This document shows, piece by piece, positions 22,912-35,641 of a stretch of DNA of 64,000 bases. Within the stretch, counting starts at the first letter, position 1. Each line of letters begins with the position of its first letter. Made by a program: the position numbers and the translations under genes. Origin of the DNA: Gnetum montanum (Eukaryota; Streptophyta; Gnetopsida; Gnetales; Gnetaceae); contig MNCI01026985.1 of the NCBI GenBank assembly GCA_015680685.1, forward strand, positions 62,001 to 126,000, read 5' to 3'. The notes under the pieces are model-generated. The model did not search any database, had not been told where the DNA came from, and was given only the letters and a program-made list of their open reading frames with translations.

Positions 22912-25900
22912 GTATGAGTTTAAGATGAATCATGAACAATGGTTTGTGACAACAAAATCCATTTTGGGACCAGGAGTCTCAAGACAAGCTAAAGCTGCAA
23001 TGGAAGCTTCTGATGATGAAATTGAATTATGTCTGAAATTGCAAAGTGAATTGTGAACAGCTCTTAACAATCTTCTTCAGGTAAGCTTCTACATTAATTG
23101 GGTAAATGTGGTTGTTATCATGGTTAGGAATTCTATCAATAACCGAGGCTTCTTTGCTATGGAAATCTCATTTCAAGTTTATTGTGAAAAATGACAGACA
23201 AACAACTAAGGATTCCTGCTTTATTTTATATTCTTAGCTGATTAAAGTTGTAAAATTTTTTAGTGAGTAGTCAAAGGCATTTGTTACAACTTTTTATTAT
23301 TTTGTGCCCTTTTCAGGATGATGCAATATTGGTTATTCCAACAGTTCCAGACATGCCTCCAAAACTGAGATCAAAGAAGAGACAGGTAACTGATTTTTGT
23401 TTGAAGGCATACTCGTTATATTATATTGTTGTACTGTTTGGATGTTGTTAGGTCCAATTGGTTATATTTGAATTAATTAATGGTTCATTGATGAGATCAT
23501 TTAGTCTATTCTTTTGCAGTTTCTGTAATTGTTTTGATTTTGCATGTTATGTCTTGATGTGCCACATGGCATAGTACACACATTTGGCTGGTGTCATGTA
23601 AATGGCTGACTCTAAAAATCATCATCAAATTAAGAGCAATGATCTTGATGAGCATTTCTTTTTTCAGAAATATGATCATTCAGTGAAATTCCTTAAAAAT
23701 TAAGAAGCAAATTTGGAAATTCAGCTACCAGTTCTTTGTGAATCCATTTACCCTTTTATGAAAAAATTAACGAAATAGTTGACATGTTTGGTAGGTCACT
23801 GCATCCTTCAGAAAGTATGATGGATATTTTCTTTCTGTTCTTTTTTCTCCGCATGGGGCAGATTGGTTTTTACTTGATAGTATATCTCATTTGCGTTCTA
23901 CCTTTGTGAAAGAAATTGAACTTGCTTCAAAAGGTGACTTGTTAGCTTCGGTTAAAAGTCACATTGAGGATGCAGAGGCATGCAAAAAAAAGGTGCTAGT
24001 ATACCTTTTGACATGAAAAATGCTGCAACCTCTCATTTACATTTTCATTTGTAATTCTTTTAGTTGTACTTTAAGCAATTGTGTTTATTCTCATTTCATG
24101 CTCCATCTCATTAAATATGTTTTCTTTTTACAATTGGTTTTTATTACAAGTAAAAGGAAGATTTTTTTTGGATTACAATGAAAAATTTCCTAGGAACTTA
24201 TAGATCATCCAGGGAACATGATTAAGGATTCATTGTACATAATCTAATGTTTAAAAAATCTAGAAAAACTAGAACAAGAAATTGAAATCATCACTGGTAT
24301 GTGACCAACCATTGGTAGCTTACATTAATTATGATTAATGTAGCAATTTTTCATTTGTAATTTTTTAGTTGTATTTTAAGTGATTTTTCCTTCTAATTGC
24401 ATCCTCCATATCATAACATACATTTGTTTTTTCTCTTTTTCTTTTGGAGAAAGTAAAAAAATATATTTGGGTTACAGTGAAAATTTTCTTAGGAAGTTAT
24501 AGACCAACTAGGGAACATGGTTAAAAGTCCATTTTAAATCATCTAATATTTAAAAAACCTGAAACAGGAAACAAGAAATTGAAATGATCACTAGTATGAT
24601 ACCAATCAATTCTGGGCATCAATTTACAGTATTATGATACCAAGAAATTGAAAGATTTGGACAAGTTAACATTTTTTAAAGAATATTGTTTTCTAGGCAT
24701 ATATGTTCTAGCTGTTCGTTTGTTTCAAAGGTATTGGAACCACTGCAAAAGATCTCTTCTTGAATTAAGTTTAATGGATTTAATCACAATCTCAGATAGA
24801 AAATAAATATTCTTCTATGAGATTAATAATTAGTTCTCAATCTTCTTTGAACCCTAAATAATTGAAACATATGTACACCTCAACATATAGAGTCCACATA
24901 GAACCTTATAACTCATCTTTGCCTAGCAGAATCAAACCCATGACTTGGAGTTTCCAAATTAAAAGTCTTACCATTAGGCTAACACCTCATTCTTAGCACT
25001 AGCTCAAATAACTATCTTGATGCACTTATAAATAATCAACTTTATTATATAGTCAATGGATAGTTTGTATACTTCTCTCTTTTAGGATCATTATTTCATG
25101 AGAAAATAGGTGAAAGTTTTCTAATAACAGCTTGATGTTCAGGGAAACATTGCATTTAATGAAAAAAATGGCATAAAGCTTTCAACCACTATTCTGAGGC
25201 AATCAAACTAAACGATAATAATGCCACATATTATTGTAACAGGGCTGCAGCATGCTTAGAGCTTGGAAGGTATGTTAAAACGTAATTTAATTGATTTCTT
25301 CTATAGTTGATTTATTTCTGAAGTTAGGAATCATGGAGCTCTAATTTTAATGTATAGGTTTCAACATGCTGAAGAAGATTGTACCATGGCACTAACAATT
25401 GACAAAAAGGTACGCAAAGTTAAGATTTTTTGAAGTTTTGTTATTGTGTTAAGTAACTCAAGTGATTAGTACCTCACAATCTCATTTGAAGAACAAAACC
25501 ATGCTAAATTGTCTCTTTATACTGTACCATACCTAGCTTGTATTTTTTTGTCTACAAGATCACACTTGATTCAGTATCAGTTGAAATTAATTTCTCAAGG
25601 ATTCGTGAAGAAAATACTTGATTCATACTTGCTTCATCATCCCATAGTTCCTTGTCTCTGCCAGTTGAAATGTAACTCAACTGGTAGGTTTTTTTTTTAT
25701 CGTAGGATTGGTTCTTGGTTCTTTGGGCAACTTTCTACAGCCATGTCCCACACCACTGTACTATCTATACTAAGTTCACAACTAACAACTTGAAAATTTG
25801 TAACTAATTGCTCTATATTATAGCCTCATTTACTAACTAAAGAATTTGCAGCATGAACGTCACTTTTCTTTGATTATCAGGGAATGCAGACAAATGGAAT

Positions 25901-27138
25901 CATTGTTCAGCTGATCTATATTTAAATGGTCTACTGTATCTATTAAGCTCATGGTTTATTTCTTAATACCAAAATAGTCCCACCAATTAATACTAAAACA
26001 GTCCCACCGATCATTCACTTACCTTTTTAAGCAACTTTTATAGGCTTGCAAGAAGGTTCTGTTTCAAGATTACAAGTCCTTACCTTTAGTGGTTTTGAAT
26101 ATCAAAAGGCTAGGTTAGTTGTAAATTTTCCCCTGAATTTTAGTTAATTTGCTATGGGAACCAAACGTATGGAGAGTTCCCTATCGATTACAGATTGTTG
26201 AATTTCCTATTTCTCATATTCATTGGGAAATATATTTATTAATGGTGAGGTTAAGGAATCAAATTCATGCCTTTTGTTATTGATTTTTTGTGTTTTTTTT
26301 CTGCTGTTTTCCCTTTTGGTATTGCATACACTGACTTATGCTTTGGATTTTGCAACAAGTTCCCTATGTTTTAGGTTTTCATTTCTCCTATGTAAATCAC
26401 TCTACCTTCGCACAAATTTGACACATCCTACACAAAATTTTCTGTTCTGAACCTTGAGGAGTTGCAATCTCCCATACCCTCACTAATTCATAATAGAAAC
26501 TTGAGATTGCCATAATATGGTTCATACAGAGTAAATATACAACACTAACATATTTCCAATCCTTCAACCTTCTAATGTAATTAATATTTTGACAGTTAAT
26601 ACTATTACATCCATGTGGAGAACATGAGATCTGAGTGGTCTGTTACAAGGGTTTTGGTTTCAACAATTTTAATACAATTCCTGTATATCTTACCTGTATT
26701 ATACAAACTATAAATCCTACCAACAAGATTCACCTTACCTCATTGTATATGTTATGTAAAAACTTTTTATCCTTGTCTTCAGCTTTCAATTTTTTCTAAA
26801 CTTTGAGTCCAAATGAGTCATCACGTATTTTGCATCTTTTCTTGGAATGTTTAATTTTTAAAATTTTTTAATTTTTTTGGGGTGCAGAATGTCAAAGCAT
26901 ACTTATGAAGGGGCATAGCTAGGGAAATACTTTATGATTTTCTTGGGAGGCTTGAAGGTGTTTTTCCATCAAGCTTGGCTCTAAGCACATTTTTTCTTCA
27001 ATAAAATGTTCTAGCATACTATATCCTTTCCAAATTTCTTATTTTCACCATTTTTGCGGGCTGCAGATTTTAAATATGTTCATGTTGGAACCAACCAATA
27101 AAACTGCAAGTTCTCGTGTTAACAGATTGAAAAAGCAG
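22912..27138 (+). pseudogene. Toc64/OEP64-like pseudogene (C-terminal half)
   Basis: Toc64/OEP64 is a plastid outer-envelope protein with an amidase-like domain and three C-terminal TPR repeats that dock Hsp90-bound preproteins. Exon-like blocks in order, with GT-AG borders where visible: 22912-23080 (KSILGPGVSRQAK), 23317-23385 (DDAILVIPTVPDMPPKLRSK), about 23852-23992 (HGADWFLLDSIS), 25143-25269 (TPR: FNHYSEAIKLNDNNATYYC, frameshifted in an A run), 25358-25409 (FQHAEEDCTMALTIDKK), 26888-26957 (NVKAYL, stop, RGIARE), 27067-27138 (LEPTNKTASSRVNRLKK). Broken by TGA at 23054-23056 and TGA in the sixth block, the TPR frameshift, and a missing exon between blocks 2 and 3. No N-terminal amidase half was found, so it is a decayed partial gene copy that keeps its introns, not a retrocopy. 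Confidence 0.8.
24045..24612 (+). repeat. Tandem duplication inside a Toc64-pseudogene intron
   Basis: About 265 bp at 24045-24310 (CATTTGTAATTCTTTTAGTT, then GGGAACATG and CAAGAAATTGAAATCATCAC) recurs at 24346-24612 with perhaps 15-20% difference by eye. It has no ORF and adds to the decay of the locus. Confidence 0.65.
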
Positions 27139-29517
27139 GTTAAATATCCTCTGGAATTCGATGTCTTTCTCAATCTGAATAAAATTAAGTATGAATTTTA
27201 AGAAATTAAATATAATGAAATTCTTGTTATGCACCAATCCAAGTTTGACAAAGCAACCATAGTGAAAGTTATCCTTTTATGGTATCTTCTATTTCAATTG
27301 AAGTAGTCACTATGGGTACCCCTTCATCGTTCTTCATTTCAATTGTAGTAGTGGCTCTGATTGAACTTTTGTAAATTTAAACTAACAAGGTGGTGTTTTA
27401 ATCTCAAAAACACGTGGGATAAAAGGAGTACCAATTCAGTTCCTTGTTATGATGAGTGAATGTATATATGATGATGTTTGCAATTTGTGGTTATGCTTAT
27501 TTACAGTTTATTGAGTTTGTTTTTAATAACGATATTTGTGTGGATCGAGGGTTCTGTAAGATAATATACATCCCTAGTAATACATATTAATGTGTACAAA
27601 ATTCAGTGTTGAACACTTTGCTTATATAATGATCTAAAGCTAGGGTTGGCAGCTTCAATAATTCATGCAAAGTTCTAGTTAAGATATATTATTTTATTCC
27701 AAAGAAATTTATTCTGGAATATTCAATAATATATGATACTCATATTCTACACTATTTGTAGTAGGTTTAGTTAGCAAACTTATTTCATCTTGATTCAAAA
27801 GAGATGGGATTTCGGTTGTTTTTCCTACTTTTAGCATTTGCATGGATGTACAAATAGTTGCATGTAGATATTTCATTTTATTATGCATGTTGACTTTTAT
27901 TTTTTACCATTAAAATTGAAGCTTCATTAGTGTTTGAATTCATGTTCTGAATTTATACTCATGTTTTAGATGATGCCTCCTCTTCAACTATTCTTTTAGA
28001 TGTAGTGGTATGCATCTTACCTTTACCCTAGTCATTGTTTCTGCTTGATGATGTGATAGCTGTGATTGTTTCCTTGACATTCTTGCCCTCAATGTCTTGA
28101 GATTTATGCGTACTTTCTCATTCAATACACCCCAAACCTAGTTAACTGTGTGGACCAAGATGGTCAAAACTTTCTTTGTTTTCCTATTGTCGTGGATAAG
28201 TGTCAAAATTACATCAAAAGGCTCTAGTGTCCTTCCAATGTTTGGGATCATGGTTGTGCTCTTTTGCAACAATTCTCTTTTGCCTTCTTCTTCCATGGCA
28301 ACAATAAAATCCAACAAGATCTTTATTTTCATCCCTCATTTATTGTGAATCTTTCCCATCACAAACATGCCTCTACAATCCCTAATTTTGTACATCAAGA
28401 CCTTCAATAATGTGCATAAGCTACTTCTGCTATGTAAACAAGTTCATATAGTATTTCAAGGCTTGATCTAACATCTTACTGTGACTTTGCTTCCATCTTA
28501 CCATTTCTTTCTAGATCTTTAAAATACATATGTAAATCTAAAAATTGTTGTAGAAAGCTTTGACCATTTCTACCCATGATTGGATGGACTATAGAGGCAA
28601 GAACTAGTGGCATGTTGCATGAACATGTGTTGAAGTATCTACAATTTCTACCATTCACCTACAATCCATTGAAGATCATAGGCACTGTCAAATGCTTGAA
28701 TCTATGGTTGGCGATCATCACTTGTCGATCACATGTACATGGGTACATCAAACATGTTAACCCTCTTGATTTTGCTTGCTTCAATGTATTATTATGGGAT
28801 ATATACAAATTTGTGCAACTCCTCATAATCTCCCTAATCAAACAAAGGCTTGTTCTCATCTACACATTCCCTACTAAGATATAAATGTTGAATTTTAAAA
28901 AGAGGATTCCTTGATGGTCTGGCTATATAATCGTGTTACCATGAACCTTTGTGCATTTGCCTCTTGCCCTTGCAATTACTTTAGATCCATTAGAATTATA
29001 TCTTCCTTATCAAGTCTTTCTCAAAGAAAGGACTTTCTACATGTTGCAAGTTAATTCCACATCTCCTATTTCTATCAAAAAATGTATTAAGGTTCCATGG
29101 ACACATAATCACCAATGTTCTCAATGAGATCTTAAATTGTCAAAGCCTCTTTGAAATCAACTTTGGTGACTTCATAAGGTTCCTTGAAAACATCAAATAA
29201 ATATGACATCATCTTCCTCATTTATCCTCATGGTATACCAAAAAGATGAGGTGTAGCTTAGTCAACAATATTTTCAAATATGATCCTAACCATTCTTCTC
29301 TTCTTGGGTCCATCATTCTAGGAAAGCCAAATTCAAGTAGGGTTCGCACTATTATCTATCATTGTGCTTTGCTTATTTCCTACACAACTAGTGAGAAAAG
29401 AAAAAAGAATAGAAAAAAGAAAATATTTTGAATGTATAAGTAAAATAAAAGATTCACTAATACCTTCCCTAACAACAACACCAATAATAGGGGCTCCTTG
29501 AGGCCAATACCACAAGA
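27139..29517. other. Host DNA without recognised gene
   Basis: AT-rich. Short minus-strand open stretches at 28332-28138, 28658-28476 and 28859-28659 lie close together and might be remains of one coding region (IGRTLEPFDVILTLIHDN; HPIMGRNGQSFLQQFLDL), but I do not recognise a family. The segment near 29260-29517 continues on the other side of element D at 56594. Confidence 0.35.
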
Positions 29518-29522
29518 GTGTA
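29518..29522 (+). repeat. Target-site duplication of element D (left)
   Basis: GTGTA directly before the 5' LTR of D, repeated as GTGTA at 56594-56598 directly after the 3' LTR. Confidence 0.85.
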
Positions 29523-30330
29523 TCATGAGTTATCATTTTAGTTGACAGCAATATCACGTACGCGATATCGCAACCTTTCTCCTCATCTATAAATAAGAGG
29601 TAGATAGATCTAATAGGAAGTTAGTTTTAGAGTTATTAATTTTAAGTTTCTTTTTACATCAGTTTTCCTCTCAATCCATCTCTCCCATTGTATGCCCCCA
29701 GTGTGGTGATTGTAATTGTACGACATCCTTATTCGAGTGTTACGTACTTGGACACGCACATGATCGGCAATAAAGATCGAGATTACTTTATCATTGCAGC
29801 ATCCACTTAGCTTATTTATTTATTTAATTAATTGTTATTTACTACTTTCTTAGTTAATATCTCTCACCCTTATCTCCTAGTAACACAGAATGAGTACGAC
29901 TTAATCACGAGCATTCAAGTGTGACTACTTGGTAACCCAGTAGCGTACTTAAGTCATGCGCTTGGTAATCCCAATGGTAGTCGTGCATGAGGTCCAAGAT
30001 GTGTACGAATGATTAAGGAATGGATGCCCATCGCACTTAGGCTAGTTAGATTCTCTCTTACCCTCTCTCTCTCTTTCCTTCCTAGTTTAGTTAATATTAT
30101 TTACCATCATACCTAGGAGTAGCATTAGCATAGGGACACATCATACACCTCACTCTGGACTAAATCATATATGATAAAGCTAATACTAGTCCAGGTGGGA
30201 AGACAGCGAACTGCAACCTAAGAATAACTATCTAGATACCACAACTAGTTCGTTTGTAGAGTTCGACCAGATTGCGCGTGAAACGCTTGTATTCGTATGG
30301 TTGAGTGTAGGGGTACTTTGTCACTCATCA
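29523..30330 (+). repeat. Element D 5' LTR
   Basis: 808 bp, begins TCATGAGTTATC (TGATGAG in the 3' copy), ends CACTCATCA. ATATCACGTACGCGATATCG at 29551-29570 is followed by the TATA box CTATAAATAA at 29587-29596. Confidence 0.85.
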
Positions 30331-30331
30331 T

Positions 30332-30353
30332 TGGCGCCATTGCTGGGGACGGT
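30332..30353 (+). other. Element D primer-binding site
   Basis: TGGCGCCATTGCTGGGGACG directly after the LTR. It is close to TGGCGCCGTTGCCGGGGA, the PBS known from Athila-type plant elements and complementary to tRNA-Asp. This supports placing D near the Athila/Tat group. Confidence 0.75.
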
Positions 30354-30471
30354 GCTAGTTATCTAGATTAGTTATATCATACAAGGTCGCTATATAGGAA
30401 TTAACGATATATCTTTTAGAAAGAAATAATTAGAAAAAGTCACATACAAATTCACACACAATCTCACAACC

Positions 30472-31637
30472 ATGCCTCTTCTACAAGACTATGATAATGC
30501 CACATCTAGTGAGGCAATTCATTGGAGAACCAATGAATTATATAACAATGAAGATTGGAGTACAAAATCTGAAGTGGGGGTTTCTTATAAACACAAACAA
30601 AGGCAACATCATCCCAACACACGAAAGCATAACTTACAAGATGACGATGAACCCCTACTGGCCACTACAAGCCTAACGCAAATACAAGAGGTTGTTCTAA
30701 TCTCCCATAGGCATTGTAAAAAGAGCCACCTACCTAGGCTCGATTTAAATAACTTTCCCAATTTTTCAGGAGGCTATGACTTAGATCTGCAAAAATATTT
30801 ACAAGCCTTCTATGATGCCTGTACATGGAGCAACATTGATAATAGTTGGCAATAACTCAAGCGCTTTCCTATGACACTAGTTGGCCAAGCAAAAGTATGG
30901 TATAGATCGTTAAAACCAAATTCAATACAATGTTGGCCAACAATGGTAGAACTCTTTAACGAAAGATGTCAAACCTACACAAGAGTGTCGGCCTTGAGGA
31001 AACAAATCCAAGAGTGGAAACAAGCACAACATGAACCCTTGGACATGGCCTTAAAAAGATATTATGCACTGTTAAAAAATTTTCCAAGCCATGATTTCTC
31101 CAAGGAAAGGCTAATGTATCATATCCTTGATGGGCTTCGTGATGCAACAAGAGAAACCTTAGGGATGTATGCCCAAGGTCAACTATACAAACTACGAATC
31201 CATCAATTCCAAGAGCTTATTAAGTGGGTAGCAAAAGAAGAAGGAGAAATGGCTAGATGGGAGAGTGTTGAAAAACATCAACAAGACCAAAATCTCAACT
31301 TAACAAAGGTCCATAATCATCAAAAGGGGAAGTCAACCCATCTTAAGGAAGAAGAACCATCTTTGCCAATACAACAATCACTAGAAGAAGTCAAGGCAAA
31401 GATCAATAAGATGTTGGAATGGACGCATAAAAAGTGTGGAGAATATATCGATATTATTGGAGATAGAGTTTTGACAACTTGAGGAGTAGGAAAAAGTATC
31501 ATTAGACAATTGGAAAGAAAGGATGAAGAAAATAAGGGCTCAACTGCCAATCACATGTATGAATGCAACATTTGCCTGTACGATCACCCAAAGGGCCAAT
31601 GCCTAATCTTGTTACATTTATATGAGCATTGGGGAAG
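30472..31637 (+). pseudogene. Element D gag, 5' part
   Basis: Gag-like ORF starting at ATG 30472, in one frame with two in-frame stops (30853-30855 and about 31480). The retrotransposon gag domain is clear: FSGGYDLDLQKYLQAFY, VGQAKVWYRSL, MVELFNERCQ, YYALLKNFPSHDFSKERL. Near the end CNICLYDHPKGQC (CX2CX3HX4C) is a zinc-knuckle-like motif. Element C is inserted just after it; the frame resumes at 50102 if one copy of GGAAG is removed. Confidence 0.8.
31633..31637 (+). repeat. Target-site duplication of element C (left)
   Basis: GGAAG at 31633-31637 before the 5' LTR of C, repeated exactly at 50097-50101 after its 3' LTR. Confidence 0.9.
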
Positions 31638-33384
31638 TGAAACACCACCAAATTTCAGCTTAACATGTTGAAAAAAAGAATGACTTAAACCCCTTTCAGC
31701 ATTCAGGAGGAAAAACTTGACTAAGGCATGGAACTCNGCTGGCAGCGTGAGTCTAGCGTGAGTAACCCAAAACAGCCATAAAATAGTGTTAAAATAGCCT
31801 GATTTCGAAGGTGCAAGGCCCCCTCAAGGTCCACTAATGATTGCTCCAAGTCCCAGCCCTTAGAATTTTGATTTNNNNNNNNNNNNNNNNNNNNNNNNNN
31901 NNNNNNNNNNNNNNNNNNNNNNNNNNNNNNNNNNGGTGTGAGTTCCATGCCTTAGTCAAGTTTATCCTCCTGAATGCTGAAAGGGGTTTAAGTCATTCTT
32001 TTTTTCAAAGNTGAACTTAGCATGCAAGTTGCCCCCATGGTTAGGTAGTAGTTTCACTTGAAAGATAGGTCTCAAAAATCAAGATTTGATGTGAAATGAA
32101 CCATCCGAGCTTGCTCACGTCCAGGTCATGCCCAGGTCACGCTAACAGCGTGAGCCCAGTGTGAGCTGCCAAGATGACCTAGATCAAGGCATAAATAGGC
32201 TTAGATTCAACTTGTAGGTTGTCCCTAAGGCCAGGCAGTAATTACACTTCAAAAAAAAGCCTTAAAGGTGAAATTTTGACACAATATGCATTATTTTTTA
32301 TCATGCACGCTGAGGTCACATTGGGGTGACGCTAAGGTCATGCTGGCAGCGTGACTCCAGCATGAGCACTGGTCACGATCAACCAAAAGCACTTCAGACA
32401 CATGCTAAGGGCATGCCAGGACAAGATCAACTCATTCTGGCAACCTTGATGAAGCAAAAACATCTCAAACAACCATATGACCACTCATGTTAGCATCCTG
32501 TAGCAACTAGTTCATGGATTGGGAAGTTCCAAGCGAGCTAGAATCAAGATCTCTTGTTTTACACTATTATTTTATTGTAAATTTGCAACATTTGCGAGCT
32601 TTTCAAGATCTTATGCTTCAAATTGTATGCATGAGCATAATGTAAATCAATACACATTGAAAGATACAGTGCATTCGATCTAGAACGTAGTTTGCCCATG
32701 TACACCTGTCATGCAATCCGTTTTTCTCTCATCTCACAGCCATTGATCTCATTCATAAATCCTACCCCCGAGCCTAGAAAAAGGTATAAATACCCTGTCC
32801 ATTGACATAAATGAGGTGGGAAATTTTGCAAAAAGGACGATGTAAAGAGCATTGACTGGAAACCTTGGGCACTCGAGCACACGTGACCCCTAGCACTTGA
32901 GCATCCGTAAACACTTCATCCTTCATCCTTCATCTCGAGGCTTGATGCTTGACCTACCATCTGCACACGCAGCTACGTTTTGACCGGTGCACTTTATTAT
33001 CTAAGTCAATATAATATAGTCTTTTGCCTTCCATTGCACTTTTCATGTTATTCTGGTTTATTATGTTGTTTACATTATTCTAATTCATTGCGTTGTTTAC
33101 ATTATTCTAGTTCATTGTTTTACATTTGCATCATTCTGGTCCACTCTTACATTACATCTATGCTCCGTTTACATATTCATGTTACGTTTGTTACGATAAC
33201 CTCAGTGCAAGTCGTACCTTACGCTTGAGGAAGTCCTTGGTTGATTTGTGTGCAGACCATCCATGGCACTCTGCCTTCATTTTCCAGCTTGCCCTCATGC
33301 AAAGGCAGGGTCATCTGTATCTCTCTAGAGATTTTTCAGCGTTCATTTTTCTCCAGCCTTACATCGACGATTTCGGATGGTACA
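31638..33384 (+). repeat. Element C 5' LTR, with assembly gap
   Basis: Begins TGAAACACCACCAAATTTCA, ends GGTACA. TATA box GTATAAATAC at about 32784-32793; CACGTG downstream at 32880-32885. AGCGTGAG / TCACGCTAAC words occur through U3. Compared with the 3' LTR the first part is damaged around single Ns at 31737 and 32011 and the 60-N run. Confidence 0.85.
31737..32011. other. Assembly gap with flanking inverted fragment
   Basis: N at 31737, 60 N at 31875-31934 and N at 32011. The piece 31935-32010 is the reverse complement of about 31660-31733 (both contain GCATTCAGGAGG or its complement). About 215 bp present in the 3' LTR (48247-48463) are missing at the first N. This looks like a mis-joined local assembly, not a biological hairpin. 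Confidence 0.8.
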
Positions 33385-33389
33385 AAAAT

Positions 33390-33847
33390 TGGTGCTAGAA
33401 GGAGGGCCTCTCATTTTCCATCCCGATCAAACCTTGAACCATACCAATCTATTTACAATTGAATTAAATCCTGCAAAATTTTTACATTGCTGCAAATGCA
33501 GTAAATTCTGTAACTGCAACTAAAAATATTAAGTACAGCGTGCACACGCTGTGAAAAACCAACACAACGTACACACGCTGCCAAGCCCAACATTATGTAT
33601 GCACACTACTATGCACATCTAGTGTACACTTGCTATGCATGCACACCACGCACACACGTTGCATCGTGTTGTGCTTATGTTGCACTTGCATACGCTACGT
33701 GCAAGCTAGTGAATGCACATTTAGGTTGCGCTCATGCTAACGCTTATGCCCGGCTTACTCAAGCTCAGCTTGCACATGCCCAGCTTAATCAAGCTCAGCT
33801 TGCACACACCCCTTACACACATTCTGCTAGCCAAGCTAGTTACACAC
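33390..33847 (+). other. Element C PBS and word-array leader
   Basis: PBS TGGTGCTAGAAGGAGGGCC at 33390. The leader holds CACACGCTG / GTACACACGCTGCC words and, at 33770-33815, a local repeat CTCAGCTTGCACA(TG/CA)CC. It ends at the gag ATG 33848. Confidence 0.7.
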
Positions 33848-35641
33848 ATGGAATCTTCTCAGATCAAAGAAGCATTGCCAGTTTCTGACCTTAATGCCGA
33901 ATTCTCAAATTCTGTGACCGCAACTGAACCCATAGTTTCCGTTGGAGAGATGAACCCTCAAGGGCCAACTCGTCGGTCACTTAGGTTACAAGGCAAGGAA
34001 TCCACGTATACAATTCTCACCCCCAAAAAATACAACTTCATCTGTGTAAAGATCCAAGCTAACCTGCCCATTGATCGCACAGAAATGGAAGCAAAACGAC
34101 ATTATGAACTCATTTATAAGGGAGGCCATAACTTTACCCCTTCAGCATATGACGTAATTCCCCTCTCTGAATCCCATCATGAACTTATATCCTAGCTCCT
34201 CATGGCAAGGAATCAAACCTTGCGGCAACCCATCATAGAGCCTCAAAACGGAAATGAGGAAGATGATTTCGTGGCTCAATCCGAACATGGGGATTCATAC
34301 CACACTCTCAATCCTCATACTTATGCAAACCCATTATTCCACCCTTTCATGGGAGAGACCATGCCTCTTCACCCATTTAAAATCACTCAAGCACCTATTT
34401 CTCAACAAGAATCACCCATTCCCATTCCTACTTTCCCTACAACCAACAACCAATACAATGCATCGATCCCTATTATTCCTCTGGTCACCACGTTACCCCC
34501 TCTTCTATAAGTACAACCCCAACAACTCTCCTCTCAAGCTAATATAGGAGTGACCTACCCAGCCCAAATAATTGGGATGTCATCTGTAATACCCGCTTCT
34601 ACATCTACTCATTATATACCACAAGTGAAAATCCAAGGAACACCCTTCACTACTTCAACTCAACAGGTTCAGGGTGTTTCCTCACAACTTGTAACTGGGC
34701 AATGGCCCACACCTGTTATTCAACAACATCAACCGGCTCACTACAACATACCACCTGTTGCAACCCCATCCATGAATGTCCCTCAAATACAACCATCAAC
34801 AACCCTACAGTCATCTTTCCCACAAACCACACAACAATCTAACTATTATCATGCTCAACCTAACCAACCAACCAGTCCACCTAGTGCCCAAGAATGGGTA
34901 GAGGCTAGAAAAATGATGCAAGCATTGACCGATGAGGTAAAGCGCCTCAAAATCGTAAACACTGAAGAAGTCAAGGTGCTGGATTTTTATCAAGATGATC
35001 CGATTAGCACTTTAGTGCCACCATTGACTTTACCAAAAGGAATTTCATTACCACAATTGACCAAGTATAATGGAGAGGGAGATCCAAATGCTCACCTAGT
35101 GACATTTCAATTAGAGTATCTGTTACTTCAGGCCTGGCCTCATGCAATCCTACGTGTGTTCGCTATGTCCTTAACTGGAAGAGCCTTAGATTGGTACCGA
35201 GCTCTACCACGTAACTCCATATCCTCTCTAGAGGATTTGTTACATCAATTCATTACCCGTTTTAAGTATAACCTAAAGCTTGAAGCCACGCTAGATAGTC
35301 TAATTCAAATAAAACAAGCACCATTAGAGCCTGTACAAAAGTTCATCCAAAGATGGAGTGCTACTCTTAACGAACTTCACGAGCCTATCCCAGAAATGTA
35401 TTTACTTACAATCCTCAAGAATGTCGTGAATAATTTCATTAAGTCAAAATTCTATTACCTGAATGTTCATACTTTGGGCCAGGTGTTTGTCCAAATGAAA
35501 AACATAGAAGAGGCAGCACAGACAAGTCATGACCCAGCTTACCAAACTTTTAAAAGTCAACATAAGAGGAAAGATAAGGACAAGTCTAAAACAATAGTCG
35601 CAGCAGTGGAAGAGACAGCTCGACCCAACAATGTAGGGTAG
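33848..35641 (+). pseudogene. Element C gag
   Basis: Single reading frame of about 597 codons with two stops (34193-34195, 34508-34510). RRSLRLQGKE near residue 44, YNFICVKIQAN, a long Pro/Gln/Thr-rich middle, then the gag domain in one frame: LTKYNGEGDPNAHL, ALDWYRALPRNS (about residue 446), RFKYNLKLE, FIQRWSATLNELH, and a basic tail KSQHKRKDKDKSK. It is the best preserved gag of the three and serves to place the frameshift in B. ATG 33848 was chosen because it starts the frame closest to the conserved N-terminal block. Confidence 0.85.

Noticed and set aside
28138-28859. Cluster of minus-strand ORFs as a possible gene
   Set aside because: No recognisable domain, short AT-rich frames; reported only as unassigned host DNA.
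31660-32010. Large inverted repeat as a hairpin or foldback element
   Set aside because: Bounded by Ns and contradicted by the intact 3' LTR; best read as an assembly error.
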